Source of the DNA: Marinobacter bryozoorum
GTDB taxonomy: Bacteria; Pseudomonadota; Gammaproteobacteria; Pseudomonadales; Oleiphilaceae
Direction of reading: 5' to 3'
Length of the DNA: 64,000 nucleotides
Assembly (NCBI RefSeq): GCF_023156245.1
Contig: NZ_JAKZAH010000010.1
Location: 38,369-102,368, forward strand
Under the pieces are notes generated by a model. That model saw only the letters and a list, made by a program, of their open reading frames with translations. It did no database searches and was not told the origin of the DNA. The translations under genes and the position numbers were made by a program. This document shows positions 1 to 9,397 of the stretch, piece after piece (position 1 is the first letter of the stretch; every line of letters begins with the position of its first letter).

Positions 1-1250
1 ATGGCGGTACCGTTGCCATTGGGGTTGGCGTTGACCAGGTCAATGGCCTCATCAAGGGTTTCCGCCTCCAGCACGCACAATACCGGACCGAAGATTTCTT
101 CCTTGTAGATGGTCATTTCGGGGCTAACGCCTGAGAAGATGGTGGGCCCGATAAAGTTGCCCTTCTCGTAGCCCCGTACGTTCGGATCACGCCCATCGAG
201 AACCAGCTTGGCACCCTCGCTGACACCCTGCTGGACCAGGCCTGTCACCCGTTCCAGCGCCTGGGGCGTGATCAGCGGGCCTACATCGGTACCCTCTTCG
301 GTGCCGGCGTTCACATTCAGCTTCTCGGCCCGACGGGCCAGCTCCGGCAACCAGTTGCGGGCCTCGCCCACCAGCACCAGGGCGGTGACGGCCATGCAGC
401 GCTGACCGGCGGCACCAAAGCAGGAGCCTACCAGCGCGTTGAGGGTCTGCTCCTTGTTGGCGTCGGGCATCACCACGGCGTGATTCTTGGCGCCCATCAT
501 GCACTGCACCCGCTTACCCGCCTGGGAAGCACGGTTGTAGACATGGGTACCAACAGGCGTAGAGCCAACGAAGGACACGGCCTTGATATCCGGATGATCA
601 CAGACACCGTTAACCATATCCGGCCCGCCGTGGACCACGTTCAGCACACCCTTGGGAACACCCGCTTCCACGGCCAGCTCCACCAGTCGCATGGTCACCA
701 TGGGATCACGCTCTGAGGGCTTGAGTACAAAGGTGTTGCCGGTAGCAATGGCCATGGGGAACATCCACAGGGGAATCATGGCCGGGAAGTTAAAGGGGGT
801 AATACCGGCACAGACACCAATGGGCTGGCGCAGGGTGTAGGTGTCCACGTCACCGGCCACATTGTTGGCATACTCACCCATCTGCAAGGTGCCGACACTG
901 GCCGCATGCTCCACCACTTCCAGGCCGCGGAACACGTCGCCTTCGGCATCCGGCAGGGTCTTGCCCTGCTCGGCGGTGAGCATCGCCGCCAGTTCTTTCA
1001 TGTTCTCGCGGATCAGTTGCTGGTACTTGAGGAAGATACGGGAACGTACACCAAGGGAAGTCTTGCGCCAGGTCTTGAAAGCCTCCCGGGCGGCACTGAC
1101 GGCTGCTTCCAGCTCGTCGGTTGTCGCAAAGGGAACCTTCGCCAGCACTTCCTGGGTGGCCGGGTTAGTCACGTCCCGCCACTCAGTGGTCTTCGATTCG
1201 ACAAATTCCCCGTCAATCAGCAGTTTGACGGTAGGCACCTGTGTATTCAT
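1..1250 (-). CDS. mmsA: CoA-acylating methylmalonate-semialdehyde dehydrogenase, C-terminus cut by window edge
   Basis: This enzyme oxidises methylmalonate semialdehyde or malonate semialdehyde to propionyl-CoA or acetyl-CoA with NAD+ and CoA, in valine, beta-alanine and inositol breakdown. The reverse-strand frame opens at an ATG at 1250 ([14 protein letters not shown]) and runs 416 codons off the left edge. It carries the family signatures [24 protein letters not shown] and the catalytic-cysteine motif GAAGQRCMA. The usual family length is about 500 residues, so some 80 residues lie outside the window. It is divergent from a LysR-type regulator 153 bp away, a common arrangement for regulator and target. 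The assignment is firm; the physiological substrate is inferred from the family. Confidence 0.93.
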   Translation of the reverse strand, partial: MNTQVPTVKLLIDGEFVESKTTEWRDVTNPATQEVLAKVPFATTDELEAAVSAAREAFKTWRKTSLGVRSRIFLKYQQLIRENMKELAAMLTAEQGKTLPDAEGDVFRGLEVVEHAASVGTLQMGEYANNVAGDVDTYTLRQPIGVCAGITPFNFPAMIPLWMFPMAIATGNTFVLKPSERDPMVTMRLVELAVEAGVPKGVLNVVHGGPDMVNGVCDHPDIKAVSFVGSTPVGTHVYNRASQAGKRVQCMMGAKNHAVVMPDANKEQTLNALVGSCFGAAGQRCMAVTALVLVGEARNWLPELARRAEKLNVNAGTEEGTDVGPLITPQALERVTGLVQQGVSEGAKLVLDGRDPNVRGYEKGNFIGPTIFSGVSPEMTIYKEEIFGPVLCVLEAETLDEAIDLVNANPNGNGTA

Positions 1251-1403
1251 GGGGATTTCTCCAATGTTGTTGTTCTCAGGACAAATGTAAAACGCTTTCC
1301 GGATAGTAGCAGTGCATTTTTAAGCGCTACAATGGCGCTCAGTGCAACCCCGATCTGCAAATATACACAAGCCGCACACAAAATCACCAAGCCGGATATC
1401 AAA

Positions 1404-2333
1404 ATGGACTGGAACAACCTGAAGTTCTTCCTGGAACTGAGCCGCGCCGGCAAGTTGACCGCTGCCGCCAGGCGCATGGGCGTGGACCACACCACCGTGT
1501 CCCGCCGTATCCACGCCCTGGAGAAAAGCCTTGGCATGACCCTGTTTATCCGTGAGCAGACCGGCTACAGCCTCACCGAAGCGGGGCGGCAGCTACTCCC
1601 CCAGGTAGAGCAGATGGAGAGCGCCAGCGTCCGTATCGAACAGAGCCTGCCCGAAGCCGACGAGCAGCTGTCCGGCCAGGTACGCATCGGCGCCACCGAG
1701 GGCTACGGCACCATCATGCTGGGGCGGGAGCTGGGGCACCTCACCCGCCGCTACCCCCACCTACACCTGGACCTGCTCGCCATGCCCAGGGCCCTGCGCC
1801 TGTCCCGGCATGAGGCGGATATTGTGATCACCCTGGAGCGACCGGAACGCGGCCCCTTCATCGTCACCAAGCTCACCGACTATGTGCTCCGGCTCTACGC
1901 CAGCAAGGACTACCTGGAGGAGCTTGGCCCCATCAAAACCCGCAGCCACCTCGGCAAGCACAAATTCGTCAGTTACGTCGACGACATGGTGTTCAGCCGC
2001 GAGTTGCTGTTCCTGGACGAAATCGCTAGCTCCGGCGAGGTCAATATCCGTAGCACCAGCGTCCTGGCCCAGCAGGAAGCCATCGCCACTGGTGCCGGCA
2101 TCGGCATACTGCCCGCCTTTTCTGCCGATATCGACGACCGGCTACAGGTGGTCCTGCCGGACCAGGTCCGGTTTATAAGAACGTTCTGGATGCTGATGCC
2201 GGAGGAGCTTCGGCACATTGCAAGGATGCGGGTGACCTGGGATTTCCTGAGGGAAAGGGCGGAGCAAAACCGGGGGCGGTTGATGGCTACCGCCCCAACG
2301 GATGGACTCGCTCAGCGCCTGACCAACGAATAA
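1404..2333 (+). CDS. LysR-family transcriptional regulator
   Basis: A 309-residue regulator with an N-terminal winged helix-turn-helix (about residues 1-60, starting MDWNNLKFFLELSRAG, with AARRMGVDHTTVSRRIHALE as the recognition region) followed by a LysR substrate-binding domain. The ATG at 1404 was chosen because it gives the standard LysR N-terminus; a longer open frame upstream overlaps mmsA and codes for nothing recognisable. It is divergent from mmsA, so the simplest inference is that it controls mmsA and itself from the 153-bp gap. No target can be proven from sequence alone. Confidence 0.9.
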   Translation: MDWNNLKFFLELSRAGKLTAAARRMGVDHTTVSRRIHALEKSLGMTLFIREQTGYSLTEAGRQLLPQVEQMESASVRIEQSLPEADEQLSGQVRIGATEGYGTIMLGRELGHLTRRYPHLHLDLLAMPRALRLSRHEADIVITLERPERGPFIVTKLTDYVLRLYASKDYLEELGPIKTRSHLGKHKFVSYVDDMVFSRELLFLDEIASSGEVNIRSTSVLAQQEAIATGAGIGILPAFSADIDDRLQVVLPDQVRFIRTFWMLMPEELRHIARMRVTWDFLRERAEQNRGRLMATAPTDGLAQRLTNE

Positions 2334-2360
2334 GCCGGAAACCCAAGCCCCTGGCCTTGC

Positions 2361-3692
2361 TCAGACCAGCAGCGCCAGGAACAGCAACAGAAGGGGCAAG
2401 GCAGCGGCAACAAACAAGCCATTCCAGCCAAAGGCTACCTTCAACTGGGAAACCCGCCCGAAGCGGGCCAGCAGGCTGACCGCCGGCCCCATGGGGGACA
2501 GCATCATAGCCAGGGAGAAGCCGATAATCAGCGCCACCGCGATGGGCATGATGGCCATGCCGGCGGCTTCCAGCTGGGGCAACAGGCCACCCACAATGCT
2601 CAATGAGGTGATAGGGATGACACCGATGGCCGACAGCAAGGGCAGCAGCAACATGCCCGCCACTGCCACCAGGTAGACACCGGCCTCCCGCGCCGCAACG
2701 CCGGAGATGAGGTCATCCGGCACCAGGGTCATCAGGGCCACGCCCAGGCAGGCGGATGAGGCAAAGATCGCCATCTCGTTGCTCATACCCGCCACGTTCT
2801 GGGTGGCCTCCCGGAACACTGCCAGCGGATCACGCTCCTTCCAGAGCATATAGAGGATCGTCACCGACGGTACCGCGATCATCGCCGCCCGGGAAACATT
2901 GAATCCGGCGGTATACACCAGCAGGGCCATGCATCCGAGAATCAGGGATACAACCACAATCAGGGTGCGGGAGCCCTGGGGCCAACCTTCCAGCTTTACC
3001 CGCTCCTCACTGATCTTGCGGAACCGGCCCTGTTCCAGCACCCAGCCGACGCCGATCAGCAATGCCGCTGCGGCTATGCCATAGGGCAGCAGGCCGGACC
3101 AGGAAATGTCCGGAACCTCCCGGGTAATAATGGCGACAGCCACGCTGGTGGGGGCCACCAGCGGGACCAGCGAGAACCCCCGCAGGGCGCTGATCAGCAC
3201 ACTGCGAATCCAGTTCAGCCGGGACTGCCCCTGGATATTGCGCTCATCAAGCGTGGCGGTGAGTGTTCCGCACAGCAGATTCATCACGCCAAAATTGAGC
3301 ACCGACGCAATGCTCAGGGTGGTAACGGCGTACTTGGGGTACAGCAGAAAGGGCGGTCCACCGAGTAGCACGTCATGGATACGGCGCAACACCTCGAACC
3401 GCCGCACAAGGCACTGCATCATCCCCAGACTACCCAGAAAGGCACCGTAAAACCCAGCGGAGGCGGCCGCATCGAGGAGCCCCGCGCCGGTCAGCTCCCC
3501 GGTAGCCGCCAGGGCGCCGACAATGGCCAGGGTCACCAGCAGCAGGGACCGGGAGTAAACACTGATGCGGCCCATAAAGAGCGTGAAGTAGCCGATAAAC
3601 AGGCAACCGGCAGCTATACTCAGGGTACGTGCGGACGTCATCAGCGCCAGCAGTTCAATGACAACGGCCAGCGACAGCAGGTAACGGCTCAT
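2361..3692 (-). CDS. Multi-pass inner-membrane transporter, family uncertain
   Basis: A 443-residue hydrophobic protein with roughly a dozen predicted membrane helices and a loop near residues 225-240 rich in charged residues. The overall look (paired halves, a conserved proline- and serine-rich region near IGVIPITSLSIVGG and LSPMGPAVSLLARFG) resembles the ion-transporter superfamily of citrate- and dicarboxylate-type carriers, but I do not recognise a specific family. The ATG at 3692 is preceded by a GGGGAAG box about 10 nt upstream and starts directly at the first membrane helix, so I prefer it to an upstream ATG at 3758. It is divergent from the thiolase operon, suggesting it may move a substrate of that pathway. 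Confidence 0.7.
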   Translation of the reverse strand: MSRYLLSLAVVIELLALMTSARTLSIAAGCLFIGYFTLFMGRISVYSRSLLLVTLAIVGALAATGELTGAGLLDAAASAGFYGAFLGSLGMMQCLVRRFEVLRRIHDVLLGGPPFLLYPKYAVTTLSIASVLNFGVMNLLCGTLTATLDERNIQGQSRLNWIRSVLISALRGFSLVPLVAPTSVAVAIITREVPDISWSGLLPYGIAAAALLIGVGWVLEQGRFRKISEERVKLEGWPQGSRTLIVVVSLILGCMALLVYTAGFNVSRAAMIAVPSVTILYMLWKERDPLAVFREATQNVAGMSNEMAIFASSACLGVALMTLVPDDLISGVAAREAGVYLVAVAGMLLLPLLSAIGVIPITSLSIVGGLLPQLEAAGMAIMPIAVALIIGFSLAMMLSPMGPAVSLLARFGRVSQLKVAFGWNGLFVAAALPLLLLFLALLV

Positions 3693-3803
3693 AGAAGGCG
3701 GACTTCCCCGGAGACCAGGTGGCGATGAGTGCGGCCCTGACAGCTTGCAATTGCCCATCGGCCGGATTAATCTTTAGCCACCCTGAAGTTTGAATAAAAT
3801 TCA

Positions 3804-3820
3804 GTTTCGCTTGATGAAAC
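3804..3820. promoter_or_regulatory. Candidate operator GTTTC-N7-GAAAC upstream of thiolase
   Basis: The sequence GTTTCGCTTGATGAAAC is an inverted repeat of five bases with a 7-nt spacer and contains a T-N11-A core typical of LysR sites. A near copy (15 of 17 identical) lies at 12732-12748 in front of the TRAP transporter. It sits in the divergent gap between the 2361-3692 transporter and the thiolase. Function is inferred from position and recurrence. Confidence 0.5.
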
Positions 3821-3947
3821 TACATCATCATTTTTGCTAAGACAAGCGCCTGGCATTTTCCGTTATCATAGGGCGGCACAAACTGGATTCCTTATTCACC
3901 GCCCGCAAGGTTAACCCCCCGGGTGGATTATCAGCACAGGAGAGAAC

Positions 3948-5153
3948 ATGAGCGCCTATATCTACGACGGCTTGAGAACCCCCTTCGGACGCCACGCCGG
4001 CGCCCTGGCCAAGGTCCGCCCGGACGACCTGCTGGCCAGCGTTATCAAGGCCGTGATCGAGCGCAACGGTTTCGAGCGCAGCGCTTACGAAGACGTGATC
4101 GCCGGCTGCACCAACCAGGCCGGCGAAGATGCCCGTAACATTGCCCGCCATGCGGGCCTGATGGCCGGCCTGCCTGTGGAAACCGGTGGCCTGACAGTTA
4201 ACCGCCTGTGCGGCTCCGGCCTGGCGGCTATTATTGATGCAGCCCGCGCCGTGCGCTGTGGTGAAGGCGATCTGTTTATCGCCGGTGGTTCTGAAAGCAT
4301 GAGCCGCGCCCCCTTCGTCATGGCCAAGAGCGAAGCACCCTATTCCCGTGACTTCCGCATGTTCGACAGCACCATCGGTGCCCGCTTCCCCAACCCGCGC
4401 GTAGAAGCGGAGTTCGGCAACGACACCATGCCGCAGACCGCTGACAACATTGCCAAAGACCTGGGACTGAGCCGCGACAAGGTCGACGAATTCGCCGCCC
4501 AGAGCCAGGCTCGCTATGAAGCTGCCCGTAAACTGGGCTTCTATGACGAGGAAATCCTCGGCATTGAAGTGCCCCAGGGCCGCAAGAAGCCGCCGGTCAC
4601 CGTGGACCAGGACGAACACCCGCGCCCGCAGTCTGACCAGGCTGCCCTGTCCAACCTGCGCCCGCTGTTTGAAGGCGGCGTGGTAACCGCAGGTAACGCT
4701 TCCGGTGTCAACGACGGCGCCGCTGCGCTGATCATCGGCTCACTGGAAGCCGGCGAGAAGGCTGGCATCAAGCCTCGCGCCCGTATCGTCTCCGCTGCCA
4801 TTGCCGGCGTTGAGCCCCGGGTGATGGGTTACGGCCCGGTTCCCGCCAGCGAGAAAGCCCTGGCCCGCGCCGGCCTGTCCATCAACGATATGGACGTGAT
4901 CGAAATCAACGAAGCCTTCGCGGCCCAGGTGCTTGGCTGCACCACGAAACTGGGCATCGACCAGACTGACCCGCGCCTGAACCCCAACGGTGGCGCCATT
5001 GCCGTAGGCCACCCGCTGGGTGCTTCCGGCGCACGGATCGCGCTGACGGCTACCCGTCAGCTGGAACGCATGGAAGGCCGCTACGCCCTGATCAGCATGT
5101 GCATCGGCGTAGGCCAGGGGATTGCCGCCGTTATCGAGCGGTACCAGGACTGA
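3948..5153 (+). CDS. Acetyl-CoA C-acyltransferase (thiolase; 3-oxoadipyl/3-oxopimeloyl-CoA type)
   Basis: This 401-residue thiolase cleaves a 3-oxoacyl-CoA to acetyl-CoA and a shortened acyl-CoA. All three catalytic motifs are present: nucleophile C88 in NRLCGSG, H355 in AVGHPLGASG and C385 in MCIGVGQG. It begins at an ATG with a GGAGAG box a few bases upstream. It is followed after 108 bp by glutaryl-CoA dehydrogenase in the same direction, and two further acyl-CoA dehydrogenases lie downstream. The context fits a PimB-like role in dicarboxylyl-CoA beta-oxidation, but PcaF-like 3-oxoadipyl-CoA or general FadA-like activity cannot be excluded. Confidence 0.93.
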   Translation: MSAYIYDGLRTPFGRHAGALAKVRPDDLLASVIKAVIERNGFERSAYEDVIAGCTNQAGEDARNIARHAGLMAGLPVETGGLTVNRLCGSGLAAIIDAARAVRCGEGDLFIAGGSESMSRAPFVMAKSEAPYSRDFRMFDSTIGARFPNPRVEAEFGNDTMPQTADNIAKDLGLSRDKVDEFAAQSQARYEAARKLGFYDEEILGIEVPQGRKKPPVTVDQDEHPRPQSDQAALSNLRPLFEGGVVTAGNASGVNDGAAALIIGSLEAGEKAGIKPRARIVSAAIAGVEPRVMGYGPVPASEKALARAGLSINDMDVIEINEAFAAQVLGCTTKLGIDQTDPRLNPNGGAIAVGHPLGASGARIALTATRQLERMEGRYALISMCIGVGQGIAAVIERYQD

Positions 5154-5261
5154 TCCCCAACCATAAGGGCGGCGAGGCTCCGGCCCTGCCGCCCACACCA
5201 AACCCCCAACAGGGCGGCGCCGAGTGCCGACACCGCCCGCCAGTACTTCAGGAGACACACT

Positions 5262-6431
5262 ATGGCTTCCGCTCCCTGGGACGACCTGCTTCAGTTTGAC
5301 AAACAGCTTGATGAAACCGAACGCCAGGTTCGAGACAGCATTCGCAGCTTCTGTGACCAGCGCCTGATGCCCGGCATCACCGAGGCCAACCGTCACGAGA
5401 AGTTCGACCGCAGCATCTTCAACGAGATGGGTGAGCTGGGCATGCTCGGCGCAACCCTGCCGGAAGAGTACGGCGGCCCGGGCCTGAACCACGTTTGCTA
5501 CGGCCTGATCGCCCGTGAAGTGGAGCGTGTGGACTCTGCCTACCGCTCAGCCCTGAGCGTGCAGTCCTCCCTGGTCATGTACCCGATCTTTTCCTATGCA
5601 CAGGAAGAGACCAAGAAGCGCATCCTGCCCAAGCTGGCTTCCGGCGAGTGGGTTGGCTGCTTCGGCCTGACCGAGCCCAACCACGGTTCCGACCCCGGCG
5701 GTATGGAAACCCGCGCCAAGAAGGTTGACGGCGGCTACCTGCTGAGCGGTTCCAAGACCTGGATCACCAACGCGCCGATTGCTGACGTCTGCGTAGTCTG
5801 GGGCAAGCTGGACGGCAAGGTCACCGGCTTCATCATTGAGCGCGAAGGCGCCAAGGGCCTGGACACGCCGAAAATCGAAGGCAAGTTCTCCCTGCGGGCC
5901 TCTGAAACCGGCTCCATCTTTATGGACGAGGTCTTCGTACCGGATGAGAACAAGCTGGACGTGGAAGGCCTGAAAGGCCCCCTGAGCTGCCTGACCAAGG
6001 CCCGTTACGGTATCAGCTGGGGCTCCCTGGGTGCTGCCGAGTTTTGCTGGCACGCCGCCCGCACCTACACCCTCGAGCGCCAGCAGTTTGGCAAGCCCCT
6101 GGCGGCCAACCAGCTGATCCAGAAGAAGCTGGTGGACATGCAGACCGAGATCACCCTGGGCCTGCAGGCCGTGCTGCAGCTGGGTCGCATGATGGACGCT
6201 GGCGAAGCCACGCCGGATTCGGTCTCCCTGCTCAAGCGCAATAACTGTGGCAAGGCCCTGGACATTGCCCGGGTATCCCGTGACATGCACGGCGGTAACG
6301 GCATCTCCGACGAATACCACGTCATCCGCCACGTGATGAACCTGGAGGCCGTCAACACCTACGAGGGCACCCACGACGTCCACGCCCTGATCCTGGGTCG
6401 TGGCCAGACCGGTCTGCAGGCGTTCAAGTAA
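5262..6431 (+). CDS. gcdH: Glutaryl-CoA dehydrogenase
   Basis: This FAD enzyme oxidises and decarboxylates glutaryl-CoA to crotonyl-CoA, passing electrons to ETF. The 389-residue protein has the acyl-CoA dehydrogenase fold and the GCDH-type C-terminus, with catalytic base E368 in [14 protein letters not shown]. The motif [16 protein letters not shown] and the flavin-contacting SKTWITNAP also match this subfamily. It is co-oriented with the thiolase and ends at a strong terminator at 6454. It provides the last step for lysine, tryptophan or odd-chain dicarboxylate carbon arriving as glutaryl-CoA. Confidence 0.94.
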   Translation: MASAPWDDLLQFDKQLDETERQVRDSIRSFCDQRLMPGITEANRHEKFDRSIFNEMGELGMLGATLPEEYGGPGLNHVCYGLIAREVERVDSAYRSALSVQSSLVMYPIFSYAQEETKKRILPKLASGEWVGCFGLTEPNHGSDPGGMETRAKKVDGGYLLSGSKTWITNAPIADVCVVWGKLDGKVTGFIIEREGAKGLDTPKIEGKFSLRASETGSIFMDEVFVPDENKLDVEGLKGPLSCLTKARYGISWGSLGAAEFCWHAARTYTLERQQFGKPLAANQLIQKKLVDMQTEITLGLQAVLQLGRMMDAGEATPDSVSLLKRNNCGKALDIARVSRDMHGGNGISDEYHVIRHVMNLEAVNTYEGTHDVHALILGRGQTGLQAFK

Positions 6432-6453
6432 CACTAGGGGCAGTTCCGATCAG

Positions 6454-6484
6454 AAAACAGGGCCTTCGGGTCCTGTTTTTTCGT
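6454..6484 (+). terminator. Rho-independent terminator after gcdH
   Basis: AAAACAGGGCC and GGTCCTGTTTT pair around a TTCG loop, with a T run following. It closes the thiolase-gcdH transcript. Confidence 0.9.
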
Positions 6485-6845
6485 TTCAGGGCACCGGTAA
6501 TAACGGTTTGGGCCCCAAACGAGCAATGTCCGCCTCAATCCACTAGAATAGTTCTGCCTGTTCCAATGGCCTCCGCCTGCCGGCATTACCCTTGCCGCAT
6601 GTCTTTATGATCGCTTTTGATCAACCTGTTTCACCAGGCGGACCCAATCCTACAAAAACGACCTCGGCCTGCGGGTCCAAAATACCGGACTCTCCCTCAC
6701 CAGGCCCCACAGGCACACTGGGGTTACGCCTGCTCCGGCCCCTCTCAGGGCCCGGGGAATTGACACGTCAAGGGTGTTCCTCCATCATAGGTATATTCTG
6801 CTATGCGGTATATGTTTTCGCTAGAACGAACCGAGAGGTTGATTC
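6485..6845. promoter_or_regulatory. Non-coding leader of the PimC/PimD-like pair
   Basis: The open frame crossing this stretch looks spurious: no ribosome site and no recognisable protein. At 6760-6771 the sequence TTGACACGTCAA is a near-perfect inverted repeat (TTGAC-N2-GTCAA) that also contains a TTGACA -35-like hexamer, so it is a candidate operator. AT-rich -10-like stretches follow at 6790-6816. A GAGAGG ribosome site lies just before the ATG at 6846. Nothing else was recognised. Confidence 0.45.
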
Positions 6846-8042
6846 ATGAACATGAACTACACGGCTGAAGAGCTCGCCTTCCGCGACGAAGTGCGCGCTT
6901 TTCTGGACGAAAAACTGCCGGCTGACATCGCTGCCAAGGTCAAGGGCTTCCGTCGCCTGACCAAGGAAGACCACCAGCGCTGGCAAAAGATTCTCAGCGC
7001 GCAGGGCTGGTACGCCACCCACTGGCCGGAAGAGTACGGCGGTGTGAAGTGGACCCCGGTTCAGAAGCACATCTGGGACGAAGAGTCCTGCGCCTATGGC
7101 GTACCCCGCTCCATTCCCTTCGGCGTGAACATGGTAGCCCCGGTTATCATCAAGTTCGGTAACGAAGAACAGAAGCAGCAATACCTGCCCCGCATCCTTT
7201 CCGGTGAGGACTGGTGGTGCCAGGGTTACTCTGAGCCGGGCGCCGGTTCCGACCTGGCCTCCCTGAAGACCCGCGCAGTCCGTGACGGCGACCACTACAT
7301 CGTCAACGGCCAGAAGACCTGGACCACCCTGGGCCAGCACGCCAACATGATCTTCTGCCTGGTGCGCACCAACACCGAGGTCAAGGCCCAGGAGGGTATT
7401 TCCTTCCTGCTGATCGACATGGACACCCCGGGCATCACCGTACGTCCGATCATCACCCTGGACGGCGAGCACGAAGTCAACGAAGTCTTCTTCGAAGACG
7501 TGAAAGTGCCGGTGGAGAACCTGGTCGGTGAAGAAGACAAGGGCTGGACCTACGCCAAGTACCTGCTCACCTATGAGCGTACCGGCCTGGCCGGCATCGG
7601 TCTGTCCAAGGCCGCCCTGTCCCACCTCAAGCAGCTGGCCAGCCGCCGCCTGAAGAACGGCAAGCCGCTGCTGGAAGACCCCACCTTCAGCCAGCGCATC
7701 GCAGAGGTTGAAATTGACCTGATGGCCGCTTCTATCAGTAACCTGCGCATCATCGCGGCCGTAGAAGGCGGCGGTGTTCCGGGTGCCGAGAGTTCCATGC
7801 TGAAGGTCAAGGGTACCGAGATTCGCCAGGCCATCAATGACCTGGCCCGTCGCGCCCTTGGTCCCTACGCGATTCCGTTTGTTGAAGAAGAAATGAGCTA
7901 CGACTACGACGGTGAGTTCCTGTCCGACGAGAACGCCGCCCCGCTGTCTTCTCAGTACTTCAACAACCGCAAACTGTCGATTTTCGGCGGATCCAACGAG
8001 ATCCAGAAGAATATCGTATCCAAAATGATTCTGGGACTATAA
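6846..8042 (+). CDS. Acyl-CoA dehydrogenase, large subunit (PimC-like)
   Basis: A 398-residue acyl-CoA dehydrogenase close to the large subunit of the pimeloyl-CoA dehydrogenase type (PimC). The classical C-terminal catalytic glutamate is absent (FGGSNEIQK where medium-chain enzymes have YEGT), but a glutamate is present at E244 in TYERTGLAG, the helix-G position used as base in isovaleryl-CoA dehydrogenase and in heteromeric dehydrogenases. It is followed after 10 bp by a second, smaller acyl-CoA dehydrogenase with its own AAGGAGG site, so the two almost certainly form one heteromeric enzyme. Substrate is inferred from neighbours to be a dicarboxylyl-CoA or branched acyl-CoA. Confidence 0.88.
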   Translation: MNMNYTAEELAFRDEVRAFLDEKLPADIAAKVKGFRRLTKEDHQRWQKILSAQGWYATHWPEEYGGVKWTPVQKHIWDEESCAYGVPRSIPFGVNMVAPVIIKFGNEEQKQQYLPRILSGEDWWCQGYSEPGAGSDLASLKTRAVRDGDHYIVNGQKTWTTLGQHANMIFCLVRTNTEVKAQEGISFLLIDMDTPGITVRPIITLDGEHEVNEVFFEDVKVPVENLVGEEDKGWTYAKYLLTYERTGLAGIGLSKAALSHLKQLASRRLKNGKPLLEDPTFSQRIAEVEIDLMAASISNLRIIAAVEGGGVPGAESSMLKVKGTEIRQAINDLARRALGPYAIPFVEEEMSYDYDGEFLSDENAAPLSSQYFNNRKLSIFGGSNEIQKNIVSKMILGL

Positions 8043-8052
8043 GGAGGCGACC

Positions 8053-9195
8053 ATGGACTTCACTCTGAGCGAAGAGCAACAGATGTTGCAGGACACCGTG
8101 GCGCGTCTGGTCCGCGGTGAGTACAGCTTTGAAAAGCGCCTGGAGTTCAGCGAGACCGAGCTGGGCTTCAGCGAAGATTTCTGGAAGCAGCTCGGCGAGC
8201 TGGGCCTGACAGCCGTGCCTTTCCCCGAGGAACTGGGCGGCTTTGGCGGCGGCGGTGTCGAAATCCAGTCCGTCATGACCGAGCTGGGCCGTGGCCTGTG
8301 CCTCGAGCCGTACCTGCAGTCTGTGGTTCTGGGTGGCGGCATCCTGAGCCAGGCAGGTAACGACGAGCAGAAAGAAAAGTACCTGGCCGGTGTTGCCACC
8401 GGTGAGCTGAAAGTGGCTGTTGGCCTGCAGGAGCCACAGGCGTTCTACAACCAGAACGAAGTTGCCACCAAGGCGGAGAAGTCCGGCGACGGCTACACCA
8501 TCAGCGGCCGCAAGGCGGTTGTAATCGGCGGTCACTGTGCCGACCTGATCATCGTGTCTGCCCGCACTTCCGGTGATGTGAACGATGCCGACGGCATCAG
8601 CCTGTTCGCCATCGACCCGAGCGCCGAAGGCGTTGAGCGTCGCACCTACCCCACCGTTGACGGTGCCAAGGGCTGCGATGTCTTCCTGAACAACGTCCAG
8701 GTAGGCGCTGACGCCCTGCTGGGTGACGAAGGCAAGGCGGCTGACGTTATCGAATACCAGACCGGCCGTGCCATCGCCGCCCTGTGCGCCGAAGCCGTGG
8801 GCTGCATGGAAGAAGCCAACGAACTGACCCTGGAGTACCTGAAGCAGCGCAAGCAGTTCGGCGTACCCATCGGCAAGTTCCAGGTACTGCAGCACCGCAT
8901 GGTCGACATGATGTCCGAGCTGGAGCAGGCCCGCTCCATGGCCATCCTGGCCGCCAGCTACGCTGATGCCGAGCAGAGCGACGAGCGTCGTCGTACCCTG
9001 GCTGCCGCCAAGAACGTCATCAACCGTGCCGGCCAGTTTATCTCCGAGAAGGGCGTCCAGTCCCACGGCGGTATTGGCATGACCTGGGAATACAGCTTCG
9101 CGCACTACGCCAAGCGCCTGGTCATGATCGGCCATCAGCTGGGTGACGATGACTTCCACCTGGAGCGTTACGCGTCCCTGCTCCAGGCCAGCTAA
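8053..9195 (+). CDS. Acyl-CoA dehydrogenase, small non-catalytic-type subunit (PimD-like)
   Basis: A 380-residue acyl-CoA dehydrogenase-fold protein of the PimD type, starting ten bases after its partner with AAGGAGG as ribosome site. Neither glutamate position used as catalytic base is present: helix G reads YQTGRAIAALCAEA and the C-terminus reads HGGIGMTWEYSFAHYAKR. Family knowledge of alpha2-beta2 acyl-CoA dehydrogenases (FadE28/FadE29 and PimC/PimD) suggests it is the structural, flavin- or substrate-supporting subunit. A strong terminator follows at 9252. Confidence 0.88.
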   Translation: MDFTLSEEQQMLQDTVARLVRGEYSFEKRLEFSETELGFSEDFWKQLGELGLTAVPFPEELGGFGGGGVEIQSVMTELGRGLCLEPYLQSVVLGGGILSQAGNDEQKEKYLAGVATGELKVAVGLQEPQAFYNQNEVATKAEKSGDGYTISGRKAVVIGGHCADLIIVSARTSGDVNDADGISLFAIDPSAEGVERRTYPTVDGAKGCDVFLNNVQVGADALLGDEGKAADVIEYQTGRAIAALCAEAVGCMEEANELTLEYLKQRKQFGVPIGKFQVLQHRMVDMMSELEQARSMAILAASYADAEQSDERRRTLAAAKNVINRAGQFISEKGVQSHGGIGMTWEYSFAHYAKRLVMIGHQLGDDDFHLERYASLLQAS

Positions 9196-9251
9196 ACGGT
9201 TAAAGGACAGAAAAGAACCTGTCGGGTCTCTCCTCCAGTTGGAGAGCGTTC

Positions 9252-9281
9252 GGGCGGCCCCTAACAGGGCCGCCCTTTTTT
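9252..9281 (+). terminator. Rho-independent terminator after the acyl-CoA dehydrogenase pair
   Basis: A perfect 9-bp stem GGGCGGCCC/GGGCCGCCC with a CTAACA loop and a T run. Confidence 0.93.
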
Positions 9282-9397
9282 ATGGGTACGGCCAACGATT
9301 TCGGCCCGGGCCGTTATCGAGCTACACTGTCATCCATCCCCCCAATAACAGGGAGCCCAAAATCTCCCGATGCCCAACAACAAGAGGATTACGCAGT

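Noticed and set aside
906..1403. N-terminal extension of the LysR frame
   Set aside because: It overlaps mmsA on the other strand and is unlike any LysR N-terminus; the ATG at 1404 gives the standard start.
6592..6849. 85-codon frame in the gap before the PimC-like gene
   Set aside because: Pro/Ser-rich with no recognisable domain, no ribosome site, and it overlaps the real start of the next gene.
7960..9159. 399-codon minus-strand frame
   Set aside because: Shadow of the small acyl-CoA dehydrogenase subunit; no family match and no ribosome site.
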